Counted from the stretch's first letter, positions 19,276 through 27,506 are shown. The stretch: 64,000 nt of DNA from Mycobacterium colombiense (GCF_003284935.1 NZ_QMEV01000002.1:1-64000), one strand, 5' to 3'. The notes: a model not told the origin generated them from the sequence alone. A program made the numbers and translations.

Positions 19276-20714
19276 CGCAGTTGGTCCTTCATCACTTTCC
19301 CCGTGGCGTTGAGTGGAAGTGAATCAAGGAACTGTACCGCGCGCGGCACTTTGAACCCGGCCATCCGGTCCCGGCACCAGCCGATCAACTCTTCGGCGCT
19401 GACGTCGGCGTTACGGACCACGAAAGCCTTGCCCACCTGGCCCATCCGCTCATCGGGGACACCGATGACGGCCGCCTGCACGACGGCCGGGTGGTTGAGC
19501 AGGAAGCCCTCGATCTCGGCCGGGTAGGCATTGAATCCACCGACGATGAACATGTCCTTTTTCCGGCCGACGATGCGCAGCCGACCGGCGGGGGTGAATT
19601 CGCCCAGATCGCCGGTGTGCAGCCATCGCTCGCCGTCGATCGCCTGGGCGGTGGCCTCCGGTTCGTCGAGATACCCCTGCATGACCCCGTAGCCGCGGAC
19701 CAGCACCTCGCCGTCGTCGGCGATACGCACCTCGACCCCGTCGCACGGCACGCCCGCGGTGGTGGCCACATCCTCGAAGGAATCGCCGGGCAGCGACAGC
19801 GTGACGTTGCCGGCCTCGGTGAGCCCGTAACCGGTCATCAGCGTCTGGAACGGCAGCTCGTCGTGGATGCGCCGCACCAGCTCGACGGGGATGTCGGCGG
19901 CGCCGGTCACCCCCGCACGCAACGTCGACAGCTTGGACTTGTCGCTCACCGTCAACAGCGAGTGATACAGCGTCGGCGGCCCGGGAAGCATCGTGATGCG
20001 TTCGCGTTCAATGAGATTCACCACGGTGTCGACGTCGAACACCGCGACCGGCAGCATGGTCGCACCGCGCAGGAACGACGTGACCAGGCCGGCCTTGAGC
20101 CCGAACGTGTGGAAGTACGGGTTGATCTGCAAATAGCGGTCGCCCTCGCGCAGGTCGGCGAGCGTCGCCCACTCCTCGTACATGCGCAGCGTCTGACCGT
20201 GATTGAGCATCGCGCCCTTGGGACGCCCGGTCGTGCCCGAGGTGAAGATGATGTCCGAGGTATCGGTGCCGTCCACCGGCCGCTCGAACGGCGAACCGCT
20301 GGACAGGAAGTCGGACTTCAGGTCGATGACCGGCACCCCCGCGGGAGCGGTGTAGTCCTGGTCCAGAAAACCCTTCTGGACCAGGACGGCCTTCACCTTG
20401 GCGCGCCCGATGATGTCGCCGGCCTCGTCGGTCTTGAACCGCGTGTTGACCGGGACCAGCACACCGCCCGCGGTGAGCAGCCCGAACGCCGCGATGATCC
20501 ATTCGGCCGAATTCGGTGCCCAGATCGCGACGCGGTCACCCTTTTCGATGCCGAGGTCGGCGAAAGCCCCAGCGGCGCACCGGATTCGGTCGACGACCTG
20601 TTTGAAGGTCAAACGCAGCGGACCGTCGACGACGGCTTCCGCATCGCCGAAGCGGTCCGCTGCGCTCAAGACCATCTCGGGGATGGTCTGCCAAGGTTGG
20701 TTGGCCGGCGTCAC
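19272..20714 (-). CDS. Acyl-CoA synthetase (AMP-forming), FadD3-like
   Basis: A 480-aa ANL-superfamily ligase. Visible motifs are the P-loop IIFTSGTTGRPKGAM at about 160, INPYFHTFGLKAG, the substrate loop MTGYGLTEAG, the hinge region GDLGEFTPAGRLRIVGRKKDMFIVGGFNAYPAEIE, and the catalytic C-terminal lysine in NATGKVMKDQL. The pattern and short length resemble M. tuberculosis FadD3, which loads CoA onto a steroid-ring-derived acid, but the substrate here is not known. The GTG at 20714 overlaps the upstream amidohydrolase stop (GTGA), so the much longer open frame upstream is a shadow. It is part of the operon under the GAGAAT-type operator at 21924. Confidence 0.9.
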   Translation of the reverse strand: MTPANQPWQTIPEMVLSAADRFGDAEAVVDGPLRLTFKQVVDRIRCAAGAFADLGIEKGDRVAIWAPNSAEWIIAAFGLLTAGGVLVPVNTRFKTDEAGDIIGRAKVKAVLVQKGFLDQDYTAPAGVPVIDLKSDFLSSGSPFERPVDGTDTSDIIFTSGTTGRPKGAMLNHGQTLRMYEEWATLADLREGDRYLQINPYFHTFGLKAGLVTSFLRGATMLPVAVFDVDTVVNLIERERITMLPGPPTLYHSLLTVSDKSKLSTLRAGVTGAADIPVELVRRIHDELPFQTLMTGYGLTEAGNVTLSLPGDSFEDVATTAGVPCDGVEVRIADDGEVLVRGYGVMQGYLDEPEATAQAIDGERWLHTGDLGEFTPAGRLRIVGRKKDMFIVGGFNAYPAEIEGFLLNHPAVVQAAVIGVPDERMGQVGKAFVVRNADVSAEELIGWCRDRMAGFKVPRAVQFLDSLPLNATGKVMKDQLR

Positions 20715-21901
20715 ACCGTGACGAGCCGACCGAGGTTGCCACCCATGATCTTTGCCTGATCGTCCACCGACAGGTGCGACAGCGCCTCGATGTAGTAGGT
20801 CGGCTCCGCCAGCCCCTCGGGGTGCGGCCAGTCCGAGCCGTAGAGCACCTGATCCACACCGACCAGGTTGACCAGATCGTCGATGCCGTCCTCGAAGAAC
20901 GGGCTGACGTGAATCCGGCTCTTGACCATCTCGACCGGGTCGCTCGGGAACGCCTCCGGGGCTTTGCGGAACACCTCGGCCAGGCCGTCGAGCAGCGGCG
21001 TCATCCACTTCGAACCGGCCTCGACGATCGCAACCTTCAGCTTCGGGTGACGGTAGAGCGCGCCGTGAATCACCCACGACCCCACCGAATCCTGGATCGG
21101 CCGCCACTCGTTGAGGATGCCCATCGCGTTGGTCTGGAACGGCAGCATCTCCTGGTCCGCGCCGTCCCACTCGGAGGTGTACCGGGAGTAGCCGCTGTCC
21201 GAAGAGTGCATGCCGACCAGCACGTCGTGCTCGACGACCCGTTCCCAGAACGGGTCGAACTCGGGCACCGCGAACGACCGCGGACCGCGGAAGCCGGGGA
21301 CCGGAGCCGGGCGGACCAGGATGGCGCGGGCGCCACGCTTGACCGCCCATTCCAGCTCCTCGATTGCCTTCTCCACGATCGGCAGGGTGATGACGGGCGT
21401 GGTGAAGATGCGGTTCTGGTAGTTGAAGCCCCAGACCTCGTCCAGCCACTCGTTCAGCGCGTGCACCAGGACGTGGATGGCGACCGGGTCGTCGCGCAGC
21501 CGCTCCTCGAGGAGGCTGGCCAAGGTCGGGAACATCAACGTCTTGTCCAGGCCCAGCTCGTTCATCGTCTCCAAGCGTGGGCCGGGCTCGAAGAACGCCG
21601 GGATCGCGCGCATCGGCTCGCCGAACAGCTCGCGCTTGCTCTTGCCGTCCGGGTTGCCGTACTTGAAGTACTCCTCCCAGGCGCCCGGCCGGGCGACGAC
21701 CTCGAAGGTCGGGTTCGGAATGTAGTTGCTGATCTGGCCGCGGATGGCGATCTTGGTGCGACCGTTGATCTGCACGTACTGGACGTAGTCCTTGTACTCC
21801 TTGGGCAGGAACTTGGTCAGCGCCTCCGGCGGCTCGTAGAGATGGTTATCGGCGTCAAAGATCGGGAACGGAACGTCCACCTTGTGGGACAACTGACCCA
21901 T
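20711..21901 (-). CDS. Amidohydrolase (amidohydrolase_2, metal-dependent TIM-barrel)
   Basis: A 396-aa amidohydrolase_2 family protein. Members hydrolyse or decarboxylate aromatic and alicyclic acids with a bound metal. The N-terminal metal motif DADNHLYEPP lies at about residues 16-25, a mid-barrel His at LVGMHSSDSG, and the C-terminal acid in LYGSDWPHPEG, so the ligand set looks intact. ATG start at 21901. It is the first gene of a tight operon (this gene, acyl-CoA ligase, alpha/beta-barrel protein, Bfd-like) whose stops and starts overlap. A perfect palindrome GAGAATACTATTCTC lies 22 bp upstream of the start codon. Confidence 0.88.
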   Translation of the reverse strand: MGQLSHKVDVPFPIFDADNHLYEPPEALTKFLPKEYKDYVQYVQINGRTKIAIRGQISNYIPNPTFEVVARPGAWEEYFKYGNPDGKSKRELFGEPMRAIPAFFEPGPRLETMNELGLDKTLMFPTLASLLEERLRDDPVAIHVLVHALNEWLDEVWGFNYQNRIFTTPVITLPIVEKAIEELEWAVKRGARAILVRPAPVPGFRGPRSFAVPEFDPFWERVVEHDVLVGMHSSDSGYSRYTSEWDGADQEMLPFQTNAMGILNEWRPIQDSVGSWVIHGALYRHPKLKVAIVEAGSKWMTPLLDGLAEVFRKAPEAFPSDPVEMVKSRIHVSPFFEDGIDDLVNLVGVDQVLYGSDWPHPEGLAEPTYYIEALSHLSVDDQAKIMGGNLGRLVTV

Positions 21902-21923
21902 GGAATCCTCCTTCTTGATTTGT

Positions 21924-21938
21924 GAGAATACTATTCTC
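21924..21938. promoter_or_regulatory. Operator-like palindrome GAGAATA-C-TATTCTC
   Basis: GAGAATACTATTCTC is a perfect 15-bp palindrome upstream of the amidohydrolase operon. The same core recurs at 22476, 44527, 53020 and 55408, each upstream of a catabolic gene, which makes chance unlikely. The binding protein is unknown. Confidence 0.75.
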
Positions 21939-21989
21939 TACAGGCGCCGAACCGCAACGTGGGCCCCGCCGAACCGCGGTTCGACGCGG

Positions 21990-22409
21990 TCAGCACGACA
22001 CGTGGATCTTGTAGGTGGCGGTGGCCGGTTCACTGGGCTTATCGGTCTTGTAGCCGTTGGCGGTGCCACTGACGGTGAAGTTGTCGCCGGTCATGCTCAT
22101 GTCGGCCATGCCATCGCCGCCCCGGGAGAACATCCCGCTGAAGCCACCCAGGTTCTGAATGCGCAGCGACTCCACGATCGCCGGCTGCGCGCTTTCGTCG
22201 ACGATGAGCTTGGCGCCGGCGAAATCGCTACCGATGTCGATCGTGCGAGTCCATTCGCGTTGGCCGCACTTGACAAGGTGGAACGTCCGGTCGTTACCGT
22301 TCACGGTGACCGATGCCGTGCTGGCGAGCTGGGTCGGCGGTTTCGACGCGCACGCCCCGACCAAAGTGACGGTCAGGACCGCAGCAGCGACGACGATTTG
22401 GTTCCGCAT
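21990..22409 (-). CDS. LpqH-family (19 kDa antigen-like) lipoprotein
   Basis: A 139-aa lipoprotein. The signal peptide ends in the lipobox LVGAC, with the acylated Cys at residue 20, and the mature part contains ASVTVNGNDRTFHLVKCGQ, a second-half NFTVSGTANGY and a C-terminal Cys, the LpqH family pattern. Such proteins are surface-exposed and often TLR2-active; some are thought to bind lipids. ATG start at 22409 with a GAGGTGA ribosome binding site. It is divergent from the enoyl-CoA hydratase and its shared intergenic region holds two GAGAAT-type sites, so it may belong to the same regulon. Confidence 0.88.
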   Translation of the reverse strand: MRNQIVVAAAVLTVTLVGACASKPPTQLASTASVTVNGNDRTFHLVKCGQREWTRTIDIGSDFAGAKLIVDESAQPAIVESLRIQNLGGFSGMFSRGGDGMADMSMTGDNFTVSGTANGYKTDKPSEPATATYKIHVSC

Positions 22410-22453
22410 CGAGTCACCTCCATCCTCGCCGGCGAAGTTCTTGAGCCTGCAGT

Positions 22454-22490
22454 GATGATGTTATTCTCGCCAGAAGAGAATGCCAATATC
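22454..22490. promoter_or_regulatory. Double GAGAAT-type operator sites
   Basis: GATGATGTTATTCTC (22454-22468) and GAGAATGCCAATATC (22476-22490) each match one arm of the GAGAAT-N3-ATTCTC palindrome fully and the other partly. Together they give ATTCTC-N7-GAGAAT. They sit between the divergent lipoprotein and enoyl-CoA hydratase genes, 30 bp before the latter's ATG. Confidence 0.6.
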
Positions 22491-22520
22491 GGGTTCTTGC
22501 CGAGGAGCGTAAATAAGAAC

Positions 22521-23276
22521 ATGGTGGACCTGGAGATCGGCGACGGGTTAGCCGTGGTCACCATCGACCGTCCGCACGCGCGCAACGCCATTGGCCTGGA
22601 CACCATGGACCAGCTGGAGAAGGCGCTCGACGCGGCTGCGGGTGCGCAGGCGCTGGTGATCAAGGGTGCCGGGGACAAAGCCTTCGTCTCCGGCGGTGAC
22701 CTCAAGGAATTAAGCGCGCTGCGGACCGAGGAGGATGCCGCTGCGATGGCCCGACGAATGCGGTCCATCTGCGATCGGTTGGCGGACTTCCCCGCCCCCG
22801 TCATCGCGGCGCTCAACGGTCACGCGTTCGGCGGTGGCGCCGAAGTCGCGGTGGCCGCCGACATCCGCGTGGCCGCCGACGACATCAAGGTCGCCTTCAA
22901 CCAGGTGCAGCTGGAGATCATGCCGGCCTGGGGTGGAGCCGAGCGGCTGGCCGCGCTGGTCGGAAAGAGCAAGGCGCTGCTACTGGCCGGTTCCGGAACC
23001 GCCATTGGCGCGCTCGAGGCCGAGCGGATCGGCCTGGTCGACCGAGTGCTGCCCCGCGGTGTCTTCGACTCACCCGACGAGGGATGGCGAGCGGTCGCGA
23101 GGTCGCTGGCCCGCCGCCCGGCGACGGAGATAAAGCGCGTAATCCGCGGAGTTTCTCCTGATGAGGCGATAGCATCCTTTGCGCGACTATGGGTTGCCGA
23201 CCCACACTGGCAGGCCGCAGATCGGGTCATGAGCCGCAACACAAGATCGCGCACGGCAGCCGAAGGAGCGTCATGA
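22521..23276 (+). CDS. Enoyl-CoA hydratase/isomerase family protein
   Basis: A 251-aa crotonase. The oxyanion-hole segment FVSGGDLKEL lies at about residue 55 and GHAFGGGAEVAVAADIR with the first Glu at about residue 104. Where classical hydratases have a P-E-x-x-x-G motif, this protein has QVQLEIMPAWGG, so the second catalytic Glu seems to be Gln or displaced. This may mean isomerase, hydrolase or lyase chemistry rather than simple hydration. The ATG at 22521 is chosen; GAGGAG lies 13 bp upstream. The longer upstream frame covers the divergent lipoprotein and is not real. The stop overlaps the start of the secreted protein gene (ATGA). Confidence 0.85.
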   Translation: MVDLEIGDGLAVVTIDRPHARNAIGLDTMDQLEKALDAAAGAQALVIKGAGDKAFVSGGDLKELSALRTEEDAAAMARRMRSICDRLADFPAPVIAALNGHAFGGGAEVAVAADIRVAADDIKVAFNQVQLEIMPAWGGAERLAALVGKSKALLLAGSGTAIGALEAERIGLVDRVLPRGVFDSPDEGWRAVARSLARRPATEIKRVIRGVSPDEAIASFARLWVADPHWQAADRVMSRNTRSRTAAEGAS

Positions 23277-23713
23277 CCATCAAGTGCAAGACGGTGATCG
23301 CCGTCGGCCCCGCCATCTGGCTGGCCTGTCTACTGGCGGCGGCAGGCGTGCTGGTGGGAAGCGGACGGGCACACGCCGATGACCCCGTCATGCATCACGT
23401 GAAGTACACCGTCACCACGCAGCATCCGATCTACACCAGCATCTATTATCTGGACCACCAGCCCGACAAATTCTCTGACTACAGCCACAACCCCTACTCG
23501 TTCACCCCACACGTCAACGTCGACCTCGCCCCGGGCAAGCCGTGGGGATTCGATCTGGACATGTCGGACCCCGATCATTACGCGATGGTCGTGGCGAGCA
23601 CGGGTACCGAACCGGGCACGCCGGGGCTTCACTGCGACTTGGCGGTCGACGGAGCCGTCGTTGTATCCAAGGATGGGCCCAAAGGTGTGCTCTGCTCGTT
23701 GCGGAACTGGTGA
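23273..23713 (+). CDS. MmpS-like secreted protein
   Basis: A 146-aa protein with an N-terminal signal or anchor segment (IWLACLLAAAGVLVGSGRAHA) and a beta-rich domain. The pattern YTSIYYLD in the first half and LHCDLAVDGAVVVSKDGPKGVLC near the end resembles MmpS proteins (a Cys pair round a VDG turn). MmpS proteins partner with MmpL transporters for lipid or siderophore export, but no mmpL is nearby. The start overlaps the hydratase stop by four bases, so the two are translationally coupled. The last 85 bp overlap the convergent TetR gene. Confidence 0.7.
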   Translation: MTIKCKTVIAVGPAIWLACLLAAAGVLVGSGRAHADDPVMHHVKYTVTTQHPIYTSIYYLDHQPDKFSDYSHNPYSFTPHVNVDLAPGKPWGFDLDMSDPDHYAMVVASTGTEPGTPGLHCDLAVDGAVVVSKDGPKGVLCSLRNW

Positions 23714-24330
23714 ACCACCCAGGCCGGCGGTATACCTTCGAGGGGTCGCGGTTCGCCCTCCAGGCGACGCAGGTAGGTTTCGACCAGCTCCACGGTTTCG
23801 GCGTGGCCACCGTAAATGCCGACTGCCTGCTCGAGCACCAGGAACCACGACAGGCTGCTCATCAGGACCGTCCACACCACGGGCGGCATGTCGTCCCTGA
23901 CCGCCCCATAACGCTCGAGCGCGGCGGTCACCGCCTGGCGCTGGTCCTCGCGCAGGCGCTCGGCGTAGTACGCGATCTCGGCGCGCATCTCCTTGCGGTG
24001 GTTGGCCAGCGCCATGAATTCCAGGGAAATCCGGGTGAACGCGGGGTCGGTGCCGAACCGCCACAGCGCCCACAGCGGCTGGGGCGATTGCAGCAGTCGC
24101 GCGTGCGCTTCGAGCGCCTCTTCCGCCCGGCGGCGAAAGACCGCGAGGAACAGCTCCTCCATGGTGCGGAAGTAGTAGTGCACCAGCTGAGGCTTCAGCC
24201 CGGCCTTGTTCGCGAGGCGCCGCGACGTCACCGCGGCGTAGCCCTCCTCGAGCATCAGCTGCTCCGCGGCATCGAGCAACAGACCACGGTTTTTCGCGTC
24301 CGGCGCCCCGATCCTGCGGGCCGATGTCAT
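23629..24330 (-). CDS. TetR/AcrR family transcriptional regulator
   Basis: A 233-aa TetR regulator. The helix-turn-helix covers RGLLLDAAEQLMLEEGYAAV and then TSRRLANKAGLKPQLVHYYF, at about residues 15-54. The C-terminal end (AWVVHQFRNEQSTPLG onwards) is rich in polar residues and overlaps the convergent secreted-protein gene by 85 bp. The ATG at 24330 is chosen; a longer upstream frame runs antisense through the P450 gene. Two candidate operators lie between it and the P450 gene: ATACG-GAT-CGTAT at 24368-24380 and a double TGCTNAGCA site at 24422-24443. It is a candidate regulator of the P450 and, less surely, of the GAGAAT regulon. Confidence 0.88.
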   Translation of the reverse strand: MTSARRIGAPDAKNRGLLLDAAEQLMLEEGYAAVTSRRLANKAGLKPQLVHYYFRTMEELFLAVFRRRAEEALEAHARLLQSPQPLWALWRFGTDPAFTRISLEFMALANHRKEMRAEIAYYAERLREDQRQAVTAALERYGAVRDDMPPVVWTVLMSSLSWFLVLEQAVGIYGGHAETVELVETYLRRLEGEPRPLEGIPPAWVVHQFRNEQSTPLGPSLDTTTAPSTAKSQ

Positions 24331-24367
24331 GTCGCTGCTCCGTACTGTGTGCCATCCCGTGCGGGCC

Positions 24368-24380
24368 ATACGGATCGTAT
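24368..24380. promoter_or_regulatory. Inverted repeat upstream of TetR gene
   Basis: ATACG-GAT-CGTAT is a perfect 5-bp-arm inverted repeat, 38 bp upstream of the TetR start codon. It could be an autoregulatory operator; short arms make this uncertain. Confidence 0.45.
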
Positions 24381-24421
24381 CGTGGCCCGGCGCCCTCGAT
24401 CTTGACCCTGACATTACCGCC

Positions 24422-24443
24422 ATGCTAAGCAGGTGCTCAGCAT
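24422..24443. promoter_or_regulatory. Double TGCTNAGCA operator-like site before P450
   Basis: Two small palindromes, TGCTAAGCA (24423-24431) and TGCTCAGCA (24434-24442), are separated by GG and together form a 22-bp near-perfect dyad with 9 of 10 arm positions matching. The site lies between the divergent TetR and P450 genes, about 83 bp before the P450 start. Confidence 0.65.
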
Positions 24444-24525
24444 ATTTTCGTTCTCGCGATCGGGCGGCGGTACCGCTTGCCGCCGAACACCACCGGTAGA
24501 CCCAGCCCAGGGGGACGCACTGAAG

Positions 24526-25821
24526 ATGACCAACTTCGAGACGATTGATTTCTTCACCGATCCGACTTTGGTCCCGGATCCGCATCCGTACTTTGACTAC
24601 CTGCGGAGCCAAAACCCGGTGCTGCGCCTGCCGCACTACGGCGTCGTCGCGGTTACCGGGTACGACGAAGCCTGCGAGATCTACAAGGACCCCGACACGT
24701 TCTCGAACATCGTCGCGCTCGGCGGGCCGTTCCCGCCGCTCCCGTTCACGCCCGAAGGCGACGACATCAGCGCGCAGATCGACGCGCACCGCAGTTCCTT
24801 CCCGATGTACGAGCACATGGTCACCATGGATCCACCGGACCACACCAAGGCCCGGTCCGTGCTGGCCAAGCTGCTGACCCCGAGCCGGCTGAAGCAGAAT
24901 GAGGAGTTCATGTGGCGCCTCGCCGACCGTCAGCTCGACGAGTTCCTGAGCCTCGGTGAGTGCGAGTTCATCGCCGAATATTCCAAGCCGTTCGCCACCC
25001 TGGTGATCGCCGACCTGCTCGGCGTGCCTGAAGAAGACCATAAGGAGTTCCGCAAGGTTTTGGGGGCCGACCGCCCCGAGGCACGCGTGGGCGCCCTGGA
25101 CCACGAGTCGGTGGGCATCAACCCCCTCGAGTGGCTCGACGACAAGTTCTGTAACTACATCGAGGATCGTCGCCGCGAGCCCCGCGGTGACGTGCTGACC
25201 TTCCTGGCGGAAGCGAAGTATCCGGACGGGTCGACACCCCCGGTGATCGAGGTGGTGCGCTCGGCGACGTTCCTCTTTGCCGCCGGCCAGGAAACCACGG
25301 CCAAGCTGCTCAGCGCCGCCCTGCAGGTGCTCGGTGACCGGCCGGACATCCAGCAACAGTTGCGTGACGACCGCAGCCTGATTCCCGGCTTCATCGAGGA
25401 GTCGCTGCGGATGGACAGCCCGGTGAAGAGCGACTCACGCCTGGCCCGCAAGGCCACCAGCATCGGTGGTGTCGACATCCCCGCCGGCACCGTGGTCATG
25501 ATCCTGCCGGGCGCCGCCAACCGCGACCCGCGCCGGTTCGACAACCCGCACGAGTTCGACCTGCGCCGCAAGAACGTCCGCGAGCACATGGCGTTCGCGC
25601 GCGGTGTGCACTCCTGCCCAGGGGGCCCGCTCGCCCGCGTCGAGGGCCGTGTCTCGATCGAGCGGATCCTGGACCGCATGCCGCACATCGAGATCGACGA
25701 GGCCCATCACGGGCCGGCCACCGAGCGTCGTTACACCTACGAGCCGACGTACATTCTGCGGGGCCTGAGCGAACTGCACCTGACGTTCACCACCGCCGAC
25801 GCGATAGCGCCGGTCGCCTAG
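24526..25821 (+). CDS. Cytochrome P450
   Basis: A 431-aa bacterial P450. The I-helix motif is AAGQETTAKLL at about residue 250, the ExxR is EESLRMDSP at about 290, and the heme loop is FARGVHSCPGGPLAR with the axial Cys at about residue 366. The Asn/Asp-rich N terminus (MTNFETIDFFTDPTLVPDPHPYFDYL) has no membrane anchor, as expected for a soluble mycobacterial P450; I do not assign a CYP number. ATG at 24526 with an AGGGGGA ribosome site about 12 bp upstream; the upstream frame extension is rejected. It probably hydroxylates a lipid-like substrate and needs a ferredoxin such as that at 45539. Confidence 0.92.
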   Translation: MTNFETIDFFTDPTLVPDPHPYFDYLRSQNPVLRLPHYGVVAVTGYDEACEIYKDPDTFSNIVALGGPFPPLPFTPEGDDISAQIDAHRSSFPMYEHMVTMDPPDHTKARSVLAKLLTPSRLKQNEEFMWRLADRQLDEFLSLGECEFIAEYSKPFATLVIADLLGVPEEDHKEFRKVLGADRPEARVGALDHESVGINPLEWLDDKFCNYIEDRRREPRGDVLTFLAEAKYPDGSTPPVIEVVRSATFLFAAGQETTAKLLSAALQVLGDRPDIQQQLRDDRSLIPGFIEESLRMDSPVKSDSRLARKATSIGGVDIPAGTVVMILPGAANRDPRRFDNPHEFDLRRKNVREHMAFARGVHSCPGGPLARVEGRVSIERILDRMPHIEIDEAHHGPATERRYTYEPTYILRGLSELHLTFTTADAIAPVA

Positions 25822-25841
25822 GAACTCGTCGCGCGCGAGCG

Positions 25842-26123
25842 CTACCGGGCCTGCAGCCCGACGAAGTAACTGCCGAGCAGGACGACGGCGATCAGCACCA
25901 CCCACGCGTCGGTGAGTCGGCGCAGCAGTGCCGGGGCGTCTCGCACCTCCATGAATTCGCGAAAGATGATGCGCACCTTGACCAGTGCGATGACGATGAC
26001 GCTCGACGTGACCACGGCGCTGGACTTCAGCAGCCCGCCGGCGGTGTGATCTATCCACAGATAAGCCAGCGTCAGCGCGGCCAGGATCACCCAGACGAAC
26101 AGCAGTCTTTTGTTGAATTTCAC
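25842..26123 (-). CDS. Cytochrome c oxidase subunit IV-like small membrane protein
   Basis: A 93-aa protein with three predicted membrane helices: LLFVWVILAALTLAYLWI, SSAVVTSSVIVIALVKVRII and LTDAWVVLIAVVLLGSYFVG. This is the layout of prokaryotic cytochrome c oxidase subunit IV (COX4_pro). The RIIFREFMEVRDAP loop after helix 2 is typical of that family. GTG start at 26123, four bases after the stop of the subunit III-like gene. It closes a four-gene membrane operon that lacks oxidase subunits I and II, so its partner enzyme is unknown. Confidence 0.82.
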   Translation of the reverse strand: MKFNKRLLFVWVILAALTLAYLWIDHTAGGLLKSSAVVTSSVIVIALVKVRIIFREFMEVRDAPALLRRLTDAWVVLIAVVLLGSYFVGLQAR

Positions 26124-26127
26124 TGGC

Positions 26128-26706
26128 TCACCTCACCACGTAGAGCAGCGCGAAAATGAGCACCCAGAGGAAATCGACGGTGTGCCAATACGTTGCGCAG
26201 GTTTCGACAAGTTCCTGCGAACGACGCGCCGGGCTCCGAAGTTGATAGACGATGACGCCAAGGACGACGAAGCCGATCAACAGGTGCACGAAGTGGATGC
26301 CGGTGAGGAAGAAATAGAACATGAAGAAGTCGTTGCTGTCGACGCCGTGTCCGCCGTGGACCAGTCGCGCCCACTCAAACACCTTGAAAGACAAAAACGC
26401 TGCGGCGAACGCCGCCGTGATGAAGACGTCGCGGAGGGCTGCCCGGTACGCGCCGGCGCGGGCCGACTGGACACAGCGCGCCACCGACCATGAGCTGAGC
26501 AACAAGACCAACGTGTTGAAGACACCGACGCGCAGATCGAGTGCGGCCTGCGACTGCAGGAATAGCTCGGGATTGCGGCCTCGCGAGAACAGGTAGAAGC
26601 CGAAATACGCTGTGAAGACCAGGGTCTCGAACAAGACAAAGGCCCACATGTCGGGTTGTCCCGGCACGGCCCTCGCACGGGCGGGCCTGCCGGCCAGGCC
26701 GGTCAC
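26128..26706 (-). CDS. Cytochrome c oxidase subunit III-like (NorE/CoxIII family) protein
   Basis: A 192-aa protein with five predicted helices. It resembles heme-copper oxidase subunit III of the short NorE-like class: MWAFVLFETLVFTAYFGFYL, a central LTGIHFVHLLIGFVV and the typical end YWHTVDFLWVLIFALLYVV. NorE-like proteins accompany nitric-oxide reductases in some bacteria, but no catalytic subunit is present here. The GTG at 26706 overlaps the stop of the upstream membrane protein (GTGA), so the longer frame starting at 26940 is not used. Subunit III proteins stabilise proton-pumping oxidases. Confidence 0.85.
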   Translation of the reverse strand: MTGLAGRPARARAVPGQPDMWAFVLFETLVFTAYFGFYLFSRGRNPELFLQSQAALDLRVGVFNTLVLLLSSWSVARCVQSARAGAYRAALRDVFITAAFAAAFLSFKVFEWARLVHGGHGVDSNDFFMFYFFLTGIHFVHLLIGFVVLGVIVYQLRSPARRSQELVETCATYWHTVDFLWVLIFALLYVVR

Positions 26707-27506
26707 CGCGCCGCCGCCCTCTTGGGCGGCAGGTCCGGCAGTACCCCGGTCCCGAAGTCTTCGCGGCGGATCATCTGAAACAGCATGACGATGAAGGTGA
26801 CTTGGTAGATGCCGAACACGACCATGTCCAGCCACCACGCGATCTCGCCATCCCAGGCGAACACGCCGCGTCGGAAGATCCAGCAGGGTGCCACGACGAC
26901 CTCGGTCAGCGCGTTGCACAGGTTGAGATACCCGAACCACTTGGGGAACACCCTGTTCCGGTCGAGCAGGATCGCCACCATCCAGATCAGCGAGCCGATC
27001 AGAAACACCCCCATCGTCCCGTCGAATGACAGGAACGCGAAGTCATACAGCCAACCGATCGCCCGGGGGTCGCGGTCCGGTCGCAGCGTGCCGACGATCA
27101 GCGCGATGTTGAGCAGCAGCATGCCGGGAACCGCGCTGAGCGAGTAGATGAGCAGATACGAGTAAGCGAACGCACGGCTGACCGACATGCGCCGCATCGA
27201 ATACGCGATGAGGGCGTTGTTGACCGCGATCATGCCGCTGATGGCGAAGATAATGCCGAAGCCGACGGGAATGCCGAGGCGGCGTTCGGCGAACCAGTGG
27301 ACCTGCGTCGCAAGGTCCCAGGTCGGTTCCGGTGGCGGCTGGACCTGGGCCACGATGAAGAACATGGGGAAGAAGAGGCCATAGAACACCATGAGCACCC
27401 CCCACGCCAGCCACAGTTCTCGCTTGCGGTCGCGCCGCAGGTGCCAGCCGATTCGGCGATGCAGGGGGCCCGCCGGGGACGTCGACGGCGTGATCACCGC
27501 GCTCAT
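26703..27506 (-). CDS. Six-helix membrane protein, paralogue B
   Basis: A 267-aa integral membrane protein with six predicted helices (for example LAWGVLMVFYGLFFPMFFIV, then VGFGIIFAISGMIAVNNALI, with the last at about 228-250). I know no function. Its C-terminal part shares a signature with the protein encoded just upstream: an Asp-x-x-Arg segment before W-x-x-x-x-N-L, then FAWDGEIAWWLDM against LAWDGVLSFWVKN. The two are therefore diverged paralogues. ATG at 27506 overlaps the upstream stop (ATGA) and its own stop overlaps the next start, so all four membrane genes are coupled. Confidence 0.8.
   Translation of the reverse strand: MSAVITPSTSPAGPLHRRIGWHLRRDRKRELWLAWGVLMVFYGLFFPMFFIVAQVQPPPEPTWDLATQVHWFAERRLGIPVGFGIIFAISGMIAVNNALIAYSMRRMSVSRAFAYSYLLIYSLSAVPGMLLLNIALIVGTLRPDRDPRAIGWLYDFAFLSFDGTMGVFLIGSLIWMVAILLDRNRVFPKWFGYLNLCNALTEVVVAPCWIFRRGVFAWDGEIAWWLDMVVFGIYQVTFIVMLFQMIRREDFGTGVLPDLPPKRAAAR

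Noticed and set aside
24441..24455. Possible GAGAAT-type site before the P450 (CATATTTTCGTTCTC)
   Set aside because: The match is confined to the TTCTC arm and the symmetry is lost; the TGCTNAGCA dyad beside it is far stronger.
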